A model generated the notes under the pieces. It made no database searches. It saw only the letters and a list, made by a program, of their open reading frames with translations, and had not been told where the DNA came from. Below are positions 52,496 through 59,682 of a stretch of DNA of 64,000 bases, one piece after another. The stretch covers positions 1 to 64,000 of the forward strand of contig CAZXJV010000001.1 in NCBI GenBank assembly GCA_964641135.1, written 5' to 3'. This stretch comes from Teretinema sp964641135. GTDB taxonomy: Bacteria > Spirochaetota > Spirochaetia > Treponematales > Treponemataceae. Numbering within the stretch: position 1 is the first letter of the stretch; each line of letters starts with the position of its first letter. Position numbers and translations under genes: made by a program.

Positions 52496-53767
52496 TCAGA
52501 AAGCTATAGTCGCAGAAAAATTAAAGTAGTTATCCCTTACGTTATACCCGAAATCAATTCCCATGGCCGGAACTGCAATTCCCCGCAGATACATGCGTGT
52601 ACCCACAGCAGGGCCATGATAGCTCCGCCAGGCCCACTCATCGCGCTGATACAGACCGGCTTCGTATACGGTCTTGATGGAAAAGCTTGACCAGGACAGA
52701 TTTAAAAGCGCCCACTCTGCCTCTATACTGCCTGCAAGGTGCTGATCATGATTTAAAGGAGCAAGGGTTCTGGAATGATCCGCTGCACCCCACACCGTTT
52801 CCTGCAAGAACGGTTTATCCAGCAGGGATACATCGCCACCGATTCGTCCATACACATTGTGTGCAAGTTGACGGGTATAGGTTGCGGTAAGGTCTACGCC
52901 GGTAAAAACTGAAGAATCATAAAAATCTCTGCCAAGGGTTACAATACTTCTGGCCAAAAAGCCGGTGCTGATTGTTCCGGTATACTGCTGCCGGTCGTAT
53001 TCCAGCCACAGCCTGCCGATTAAAAATCTGCGGGTTCCATCAAGACCGGTTGCATCATCGGCCCTGGTTATTCCATGATGCTCGAAACTGCCCAGCACAC
53101 CGGCTTTGAATTCGGGTTTCAGATTATAAAAAAGACCGCCGTAACCAATAAAACTCAAATCAGAATACTGACCCTTCACCTTTCCATCAAAGTCAAGCCA
53201 GTCAGCATCCTTAAGGCTGCCAAAGCCGCCGCCGAGAGTAAAGCCGAGTTTTCCGGGAATCAGATCCGGTTCACCATATTCAATAAACCCGTCAACTCCG
53301 TTCTTTGTGGAATATGCCCCCGTAATGATAAGAAATTTATTCAAACCAAGAAAGTTGCTTTCCATAAGGAGCGCGCCATAGGTTTGATCGTCCGAGGTGA
53401 TGTTCAGTCGCGGAGCCGGAATAAGCGACCATTTTTCCTTGACTGAAAGATATATATCTATCTGTTCGCCGTCAAGAATGTATACATATTCCGGTGAATC
53501 AAAGATTCCTGTTTTATACAAAGCCTGTGTGAACTCGTATTCATCAAAGTCGGACAGGCGTTCAACAGACTGTCGGCGCCAGATAGCATCGATTACCGAC
53601 CGGCGTGTTCGTTTAAGCCCTGTTATATGCAGTTCGCCAACCGGCCAGGCGGCATATTCGGCAGGTGAAATAGCGGGGGGAAGTCCGGATTCTGCTTCGG
53701 CCGGGCACACAATAGCTGCGCAAAGTATAAAAACACAGACGAAACACAGGTTTTTTGGGATAGACAT
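52496..53767 (-). CDS. BamA/D15-like outer-membrane protein with one POTRA domain
   Basis: 423 residues: signal peptide (~1-25), a single POTRA-like domain (~45-110: LHITGLKRTRRSVIDAIWRRQ ... LYKTGIFDSPEYVYILDGEQIDIYLSVKEKWSLIPA), then an Omp85-type barrel (~115-423) with GYLF-like ESNFLGLNKFLIITGAY and a terminal aromatic NYFNFSATIAF. Shorter than BamA (five POTRAs), nearer to TamA-like or single-POTRA members. May assemble outer-membrane proteins or secrete partner proteins. Single gene followed by 100 bases to the next gene. Confidence 0.85.
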   Translation of the reverse strand: MSIPKNLCFVCVFILCAAIVCPAEAESGLPPAISPAEYAAWPVGELHITGLKRTRRSVIDAIWRRQSVERLSDFDEYEFTQALYKTGIFDSPEYVYILDGEQIDIYLSVKEKWSLIPAPRLNITSDDQTYGALLMESNFLGLNKFLIITGAYSTKNGVDGFIEYGEPDLIPGKLGFTLGGGFGSLKDADWLDFDGKVKGQYSDLSFIGYGGLFYNLKPEFKAGVLGSFEHHGITRADDATGLDGTRRFLIGRLWLEYDRQQYTGTISTGFLARSIVTLGRDFYDSSVFTGVDLTATYTRQLAHNVYGRIGGDVSLLDKPFLQETVWGAADHSRTLAPLNHDQHLAGSIEAEWALLNLSWSSFSIKTVYEAGLYQRDEWAWRSYHGPAVGTRMYLRGIAVPAMGIDFGYNVRDNYFNFSATIAF

Positions 53768-53867
53768 AACATTCTCCTGATCATTGGTGTTCCAATGGAA
53801 CAGATGTGAATGGAAGAAGTGTTACCGGCTTAAAAGAATTGAAGAGTTTTTTTCGGAAACCCGGCTG

Positions 53868-55394
53868 TTACTCTTGTTTAAGATACAGCTGCATCAGCTG
53901 AACAAAGGCGTAAATTTGTTTATATACTTCGATTACCCACTCGCGGATCGGGCGGTCGGCATTTATTTCCAGTTCTTTCCAGTTATTGAGAAGTTCATGG
54001 GGACTTTTTGCATGGTCCTCAACAATGTTTTTCAGACTGCGGCCGATGGTAACCAGATGCTGGGTTCCGGCAGAAAGATATTTCAGGGCTGTGTCGTTTA
54101 CATCCTTAAGCTGTGTCCGCAGCTGCTTGACCACTTCCTTGTCCCGTTCGGACCGTGCGAGCATGGAATGCAGTTTTGCTCCAAGTTCCCCGTCCTCGGC
54201 AAGGTTTTCATCAAAGGCGGTAATACTGTCTGAAAGTTCCAGCAGTTCATGAAAGCTGCCGGAAAACGCGGTTGACATGGCGGGTACTATCCATTTTCCA
54301 CGGACCAGGAACAGGTCTGTCAGGGCGCGTATATCCCGTTTGAAATAGTCGATCAAAAAGGCCTTCATGTAATTCAGTTCTTCAACATACAAGAAGCCGC
54401 CGAGCATCTTTTTTTCGAAAGCGGGATTGGCCCGTTCTGCATAATTTTTGAGCCGGACAATAGATTCTGTTCCAAAAATCTGACGCAGCAGCTCGCCCGC
54501 TTTGGTTGTACGGGTTTCCTGCTGGATAGATTGCACCACCATCTCTGTCTGGGTTTTCATCTTCATAAGATAGGTGTCAACAATACGTTCGGAAACCGGT
54601 TCAGGTTTGACCCGGTAGGAAGGATCTTTTGACAGGTGCCGTACAATCATCTCCAGAACTGCACTGCGTTTGATGTCGGTAAGTACTGCCAGCAGCTTGT
54701 TCCATTGACCGATAGAAACCGGTTCAACCTCGCGATACGCCTTGACTATCGCAAAGATTTTGGGCCAGTCAGCATCCACCGGCAGGGTGTAGGCCACAAG
54801 GGCAAAGTCCTTCAGATCCTCAAGAACATACTCGCCACGTATTGTTTCAAACTTGGGACTGTAGGAGAAATTGCGTTCCGGCAACGAAGAATCAAACTTC
54901 TTCAATAGAAAAAAGTAGTCAAATGATACGAAGGTTGTCAGCATTTCCAGCTGGGAATACAGATGATCTATTTTGCGTACCTTCTCGGGATCAAATTCCG
55001 ACATAAAGGCAGCCACCTCATCTTTTACCTGTTGAGCAAGTTCCTTGGGTGAGGTTTGCTTTGCGCGTTCCTTGATCACGTCTTCGGTTAAACGTTCCTT
55101 CAGTTCAAGCTGACGGTCGCTCAGAGACATCTCGATTAAAAGATTCCGCAACACAACGGATGAGTTGGCATTCAGCAGGATAAGCTGGGCGGAACCGACA
55201 ACCTTATAAACCTCGAAGAAGAATTTTCCAAGACCGGGCAAGGCCTCTTCGGATGAAGGGCGATACCATTTGTATTTCAGTTTGTTGAGCTCTTTGGCAA
55301 TGTTTTTCAGCTGACGCCGCTTTTCCACTTCGGGATCAGTAGAAGAGAAAAAAATCCCGATCAAACGCTGAAAGATGTTCTCGGTCTCTGCCAT
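53868..55394 (-). CDS. Spirochaete-type conserved protein (DUF5312-like)
   Basis: 508 residues, cytoplasmic, mainly helical, no TM segments. Begins MAETENIFQRLIGIFFSSTDPEVEKRRQLKNI and is rich in Glu, Lys, Leu, with long helical stretches and conserved-looking segments such as RSSVVLRNLLIEMSLSDRQLEL and FDYFFLLKKFD. I believe it belongs to the DUF5312 family known mainly from spirochaetes; function unknown. It stands alone and is divergent from rex, with 212 bases between starts that hold the Rex boxes and promoter. Confidence 0.75.
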   Translation of the reverse strand: MAETENIFQRLIGIFFSSTDPEVEKRRQLKNIAKELNKLKYKWYRPSSEEALPGLGKFFFEVYKVVGSAQLILLNANSSVVLRNLLIEMSLSDRQLELKERLTEDVIKERAKQTSPKELAQQVKDEVAAFMSEFDPEKVRKIDHLYSQLEMLTTFVSFDYFFLLKKFDSSLPERNFSYSPKFETIRGEYVLEDLKDFALVAYTLPVDADWPKIFAIVKAYREVEPVSIGQWNKLLAVLTDIKRSAVLEMIVRHLSKDPSYRVKPEPVSERIVDTYLMKMKTQTEMVVQSIQQETRTTKAGELLRQIFGTESIVRLKNYAERANPAFEKKMLGGFLYVEELNYMKAFLIDYFKRDIRALTDLFLVRGKWIVPAMSTAFSGSFHELLELSDSITAFDENLAEDGELGAKLHSMLARSERDKEVVKQLRTQLKDVNDTALKYLSAGTQHLVTIGRSLKNIVEDHAKSPHELLNNWKELEINADRPIREWVIEVYKQIYAFVQLMQLYLKQE

Positions 55395-55506
55395 ACCACT
55401 TACTATGGGCTAAAACCCTGCGGCTGTCAATAAATTACCCCGGCTGGATGGCAAGCCCTTCCTCGTCATCCATAAGAAACCTGAGGAGTATCAGTCTACA
55501 CCTTAT

Positions 55507-55524
55507 CTGTGAAATATTTCTCAA
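55507..55524. promoter_or_regulatory. Candidate Rex box 1
   Basis: CTGTGAAATATTTCTCAA matches the Rex operator consensus TTGTGAA-W4-TTCACAA with two mismatches. It lies 18 bases before the -35 box and 67 bases from box 2. It could also affect the divergent DUF5312 gene. Confidence 0.6.
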
Positions 55525-55541
55525 ATAATAGACTTTTTTCG

Positions 55542-55571
55542 TTGACAGGCGCCGGCTGTCGATGATAGACT
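55542..55571 (+). promoter_or_regulatory. rex-serC-serA promoter
   Basis: TTGACA (55542-55547), 18-base spacer, TAGACT (55566-55571). The second Rex box begins 3 bases downstream and would cover the start point. Confidence 0.65.
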
Positions 55572-55573
55572 GA

Positions 55574-55591
55574 CTGTGAAATAATTCACGG
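55574..55591. promoter_or_regulatory. Rex box 2
   Basis: CTGTGAAATAATTCACGG: the core TGTGAA-ATAA-TTCAC agrees with the Rex consensus with mismatches only at the ends. It covers the expected transcription start and precedes rex by 15 bases, so autorepression is likely. Confidence 0.8.
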
Positions 55592-55606
55592 ACAAGGAGG
55601 TCACAG

Positions 55607-56245
55607 ATGCCGATACCCCGGCCCACCGCAGAACGTCTTGCACAGCTGTACCGCATCCTGACCCGCCGTGATACCCGGGAACCGACTGTCACCAGCAGTG
55701 AACTGGAAAACCTGACTGGCTGGCCCAGTCATACCATCCGCAAGGATATCTCCACTCTTTCTGCAGGCCATGATATCTCGACAACAAACGGATATGACAC
55801 CGGCCGGCTTGCCAGCGCAATAGAAACAGCCCTTGGCCTTGCCGGAAACAGCTACCCATGCGCCCTTGTGGGTCTTGGCCGGCTGGGGTCCGCCTTTCTG
55901 GATTATCCGGGCTTTGAAGGAACCGCTTACAGGATTGCCGCCGGTTTTGATTCAAATGTAAACCGGATCGAGATCCTGCGCGCCTCTTTTCCGCTGTATC
56001 CGGCTTTTAAAATGAAAGAGGTAATTCCCCGGCTCGGCATCGGCCATGCAATCCTGTGCGTTTCCGAGCAAACCGCCCAGGAAGCGGCAGCACGCCTTAT
56101 AGACTCAGGCGTACGGGCCATTGTCAACTTTACCCCTGCAATCCTCTCGGTGCCTGGCGGCATCGAGGTTGAAAATGTATCTATACTGGACGCGCTCGGC
56201 ACCCTGACCGCCCGGCTCGCCGTACAAAAAGGAGAAGCGACATGA
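55607..56245 (+). CDS. rex: NADH-sensing repressor Rex
   Basis: 212 residues. N-terminal winged-helix domain (~1-80: PRPTAERLAQLYRIL, SELENLTGWPSHTIRKDIS) and a C-terminal Rossmann fold with GLGRLGSAFLDY (~88-99), Asp/Arg-containing FDSNVNRI, then PGGIEVENVSILDALGTLTA. This is the Rex family, which binds DNA when NADH/NAD+ is low and releases it on NADH binding. AAGGAGGT lies 8 bases before ATG. serC overlaps its stop by 4 bases. Confidence 0.92.
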   Translation: MPIPRPTAERLAQLYRILTRRDTREPTVTSSELENLTGWPSHTIRKDISTLSAGHDISTTNGYDTGRLASAIETALGLAGNSYPCALVGLGRLGSAFLDYPGFEGTAYRIAAGFDSNVNRIEILRASFPLYPAFKMKEVIPRLGIGHAILCVSEQTAQEAAARLIDSGVRAIVNFTPAILSVPGGIEVENVSILDALGTLTARLAVQKGEAT

Positions 56246-57354
56246 AAAGAGTGTACAATTTTTCTGCAGGACCTTCGATGCTGCCGCAGGCTGTCCTGGA
56301 GCGGGCCGCATCCGAAATGCTGGACTATAACGGCACGGGACAGTCTGTAATGGAAATGAGCCATCGATCCAAGGCCTACAAGCCGATCATCGACAAAACA
56401 GAAGCCCTCGTCCGGGAGCTGCTTGGTGTTCCGGAGAATTACAAGGTCCTGTTTCTGCAGGGCGGTGCAAGCCTTCAATTTGCCATGATTCCCATGAATC
56501 TTGCAAAAAAAGGCAAAGCCGCTTTCGTTGATACCGGTGTATGGTCCGACAAGGCCATCAAGGAAGCAAAGAAGTACCTTACAGTGGATGTTATTGCCTC
56601 ATCGAAAGACAAGGCCTACAGCTACATTCCGGACGTCAAAAAAATAGAAGGTGACTACGACTATGCACACATTACCCTGAACAACACCATTGTGGGGACA
56701 GCATGGCAGCAGCTTCCCGAAACAGGCAACATTCCGCTGGTATGCGACGCGTCATCAAGCATCCTTTCTGAACCGCTGGATATCAGCCGGTTCGGCATCG
56801 TATATGCGGGCGCCCAGAAGAATCTGGCTCCGGCCGGCGTCACGCTGGTTATCATCCGTGATGATCTGATCCGCGGGTCAGAACACCCCGCAGGCGATCT
56901 GCCCGCAAGCGTACCGACAATGCTGCGCTATGATACCCACGCAAACGAGGGTTCAATGTACAACACTCCTCCCTGCTACACCATCTACATGATGGGCCTG
57001 GTACTCGAATGGATCAAGGCTGCAGGCGGAGCCGCCGGTATCGGCAAGATGAACCGTGAAAAAGCTGCCATCCTGTACGACTATCTGGACGCAAGCTCCT
57101 TCTATAAAGGAACGGCCGACAAGGCATGCCGCTCTCTTATGAACATACCCTTTGTAACAACCATCACAGACCAGGAAAAGGCCGATGCAATAAACAAACA
57201 GTTTGTAGCACAAGCTGAAGCCTCGGGACTGGTTAATCTGGCCGGACACCGCCTGGTCGGCGGCATGAGGGCATCGGTCTACAACGCCATGCCTGTTGAT
57301 GGTGTACGCGCACTGGTCGCCTTTATGGACGAGTTTGCAAAGGCTCACACCTGA
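56242..57354 (+). CDS. serC: Phosphoserine aminotransferase
   Basis: 370-residue PLP enzyme making O-phosphoserine from 3-phosphohydroxypyruvate and glutamate. Starts MKRVYNFSAGPSMLPQAVLERA; substrate motif SHRSKAYKPI; GGASLQFAMIPMNL; PLP lysine in VYAGAQKNLAPAGVTLVI; C-terminal VGGMRASVYNAMP. Normal length. It is coupled to rex and upstream of serA, giving a short serine pathway. Confidence 0.97.
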   Translation: MKRVYNFSAGPSMLPQAVLERAASEMLDYNGTGQSVMEMSHRSKAYKPIIDKTEALVRELLGVPENYKVLFLQGGASLQFAMIPMNLAKKGKAAFVDTGVWSDKAIKEAKKYLTVDVIASSKDKAYSYIPDVKKIEGDYDYAHITLNNTIVGTAWQQLPETGNIPLVCDASSSILSEPLDISRFGIVYAGAQKNLAPAGVTLVIIRDDLIRGSEHPAGDLPASVPTMLRYDTHANEGSMYNTPPCYTIYMMGLVLEWIKAAGGAAGIGKMNREKAAILYDYLDASSFYKGTADKACRSLMNIPFVTTITDQEKADAINKQFVAQAEASGLVNLAGHRLVGGMRASVYNAMPVDGVRALVAFMDEFAKAHT

Positions 57355-57454
57355 AGCACAGGCCTGACCAGAAACGGGTAGAGCACACTACCCGGTGAAA
57401 AAAATCCGGTGTTCTGCAGATGCAGGATTCCGGATCCAGTAAAGGAGCATACTG

Positions 57455-58676
57455 ATGTACAAGATTCAAACACTTAACAAGATATCGGCCGACGGCCTGG
57501 CACATTTTCCCCGCGATACCTACGAAATCGCCAGCGAAATCGTAAAACCGGATGCTGTTCTGGTCAGATCGGCAGAGATGCACGAGATGGACATTCCCTC
57601 CAGCGTAAAGGCAATCGCCCGGGCCGGTGCCGGTGTCAACAACATTCCTGTAGCGAAATGCACAGACAAGGGCATCGTTGTATTCAACACACCCGGAGCC
57701 AATGCAAACGCAGTAAAAGAACTGGTCATTGCTGCACTGCTTTTTTCCAGCCGTCCTGTCATTCAGGCCACAGCCTGGGCAAAAGGGCTTGCCGGCAAAG
57801 GCGATGAAATCCCCGACCTGGCCGAAAAAGGAAAAAGCCAGTTTGTCGGCCCGGAAATAAAGGGAAAAACACTTGGCGTAATCGGCCTGGGAGCCATCGG
57901 CGCCATGGTAGCCAATGATGCCCTGGCCCTGGGTATGAACGTCATCGGTTTTGATCCCTTTATCTCTGTAGATGCCGCGTGGTCTTTATCACGCTCGGTT
58001 AGCAAGGCAGAAAGCCTTGACGCCCTGCTTTCAAAGGCGGATTACATCTCCATTCATGTTCCCCAGACTAATGAAACCAAGGGACTTATCAACTCAGACA
58101 AGCTGCGCATCATGAAAAAGGGCGTCCGGATACTGAATTTCGCACGCGGAGGTCTTGTAAACAATGCCGACCTTATCGCAGCGGTCAAGGAAGGAAAGGT
58201 TGCCTGCTTTGTAACCGATTTTACCGATGAAGAGCTTCTCAAACAGGATGGCGTTATCTGTCTTCCCCACCTTGGAGCCTCCACCCCCGAAGCCGAAGAG
58301 AACTGTGCGGAAATGGCTGTGCATCAGCTTGTCGATTTTCTTGAAAACGGAAATATCGTCAACTCGGTCAACTTTCCCAAGTGCCGCATTGATGGTCCGG
58401 TTCCGTCAAAAGGGGCCCGTCTGTGTGTAGCGAACCGCNNNNNNNNNNAATATCCCCAATATGATCGGACAGATTACCGGTGCCCTCGCAAGGGCAGGCC
58501 TGAACATTGCATCAATGACCAACCAGAATCGTTCGGATCTGGCATATAACCTCATCGATATTGATAACTGTGTTGACGTTTCAATAATCGATACGATCAA
58601 GGCAATAGAAGGTGTTATTACAGTCCGTCTTATTGAGGGAAACACCTGCACAATACCGTCCCACACAGAAGAATGA
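57455..58676 (+). CDS. serA: D-3-phosphoglycerate dehydrogenase, split by assembly gap
   Basis: NAD-dependent oxidation of 3-phosphoglycerate, first step of serine synthesis. Seen: AIARAGAGVNNIPV, GKTLGVIGLGAIGAMVAN (NAD site), ILNFARGGLVN (Arg), and CLPHLGASTPEAEENC (catalytic His), then a C-terminal ACT domain (GQITGALARAGLNIASM, IDNCVDVSIIDTIKAIEGV). A run of 10 N (58439-58448) lies at codon 328/329. Read directly, the gap shifts the frame; if the Ns are removed the two sides join in frame as ...VANR-NIPNMIG..., giving about 403 residues. So the Ns probably mark a placeholder, not real bases. ATG 57455 follows AAAGGAG. Confidence 0.9.
58439..58448. other. Assembly gap (10 N)
   Basis: Ten unknown bases inside serA. 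Their count (10, not a multiple of 3) breaks the reading frame, whereas zero bases restore it. Confidence 0.99.
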
Positions 58677-58710
58677 TGCCATCCTGACACTCATTCCAGC
58701 CCTTCAATCA

Positions 58711-58741
58711 GACCTCCGGATCAGATCCGGAGGTCTTTTTT
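58711..58741 (+). terminator. Intrinsic terminator after serA
   Basis: A 10-bp perfect stem GACCTCCGGA / TCCGGAGGTC (58711-58735) with a 5-base loop and six following Ts, 34 bases after the serA stop. Confidence 0.92.
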
Positions 58742-58805
58742 GTAAAAAAAGACCAAAAAAAGTGTTTTTTTTATGAATTCTTCAGTATTTTTCGTTGCAC
58801 CGGGC

Positions 58806-58834
58806 TTGAACAAGTTGATTGAGGTTACTATAGT
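58806..58834 (+). promoter_or_regulatory. Transglycosylase promoter
   Basis: TTGAAC (58806-58811), 17-base spacer, TATAGT (58829-58834). The start near 58841 would leave a leader of about 16 bases to ATG 58857, supporting that start. Confidence 0.55.
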
Positions 58835-58856
58835 TGCCTCGAAACCTTAGAAATGG

Positions 58857-59635
58857 ATGGAGTATTTCGCAATTGACGCATTCAAACGCAAACAGTTACA
58901 TCTACCAAAAAAAAGGTCATCCTGGGCCTCTTCCTCTTTGCACTTGTGGTGCTCACAGGACGGGTTCTGTATAACCAGTTCACATCGTTTTCTGTAAGCC
59001 TGTCCGATCTGGACCAGGGCACTGAACTGGCCGGCATTTCACCTGAATTTTTTCACCGTGAGGCGATAGCAAGCGCCCGCACTGTTGACCCCAGCCTGAC
59101 CCTGTACCGTTCCGCCGCATCCCGCGCCGATGTTCTGTGGTTCTATACCCACATTACCGGCAGCGAGGAAATCAGCCGTGTTATTCTGGAAAATGCGAGC
59201 AAGAACAATGTTCCGCCCTCGCTGGCCTTTGCACTCGCCTGGGCCGAAAGCAACTACCAGCCGATGGCAGTTGGCCGCAATGCAACCTCAATTGACCGCG
59301 GTTTGTTCCAGCTGAACAACAGGGCATTTCCCAAACTGACCGAGCGGGAGTTTTTTAACATTGAAACCAATGCACACTACGGCCTGTCTCACCTCAGTTA
59401 CTGCCTTGATCTTTCCGGCAACGAAGTTGCAGCCCTTGCAATGTACAACGCCGGACCGACAAAGGTAGCCAACAACAACACCCCGCGCCGTACCCTTGAT
59501 TATGTATCCAAGATTTTGAACTACAAACAGGGACTTGAGCGACTGTTCAACCAGCAGGTTGCATCACGCTACCAGATTAACGGCTCCGAAGTCCATCCGC
59601 TCCCCGGCAGCACCCAGATCGCCGGCCGCAAGTAA
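58857..59635 (+). CDS. Lytic transglycosylase (SLT domain) with apparent frameshift
   Basis: SLT-type transglycosylase cutting peptidoglycan glycan strands. The catalytic domain contains SLAFALAWAESNYQPMAVGRN (active Glu in AES) and RGLFQLNNRAFPKL, NAHYGLSHLSYCLDL, ALAMYNAGPTKV. The intact frame from GTG 58946 starts within a signal anchor. Upstream, a run of eight A at 58907-58914 breaks the frame: with one more A, reading from ATG 58857 gives MEYFAIDAFKRKQLHLP, then KKKVILGLFLFALVV, a sensible signal anchor, in the same frame as the rest. So either a sequencing error, a real mutation, or slippage. Coordinates cover the restored gene. Confidence 0.8.
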
Positions 59636-59651
59636 TCGCCGGCCGCAAGTA
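59618..59651. repeat. 17-bp tandem duplication at the transglycosylase stop
   Basis: ATCGCCGGCCGCAAGTA occurs twice in direct succession (59618-59634, 59635-59651). The first copy encodes the last residues IAGRK up to the stop, so the second copy lies just outside the gene. Confidence 0.9.
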
Positions 59652-59682
59652 ATCAGCGGCAAAAAAGCCGCAGACCGGCAGC

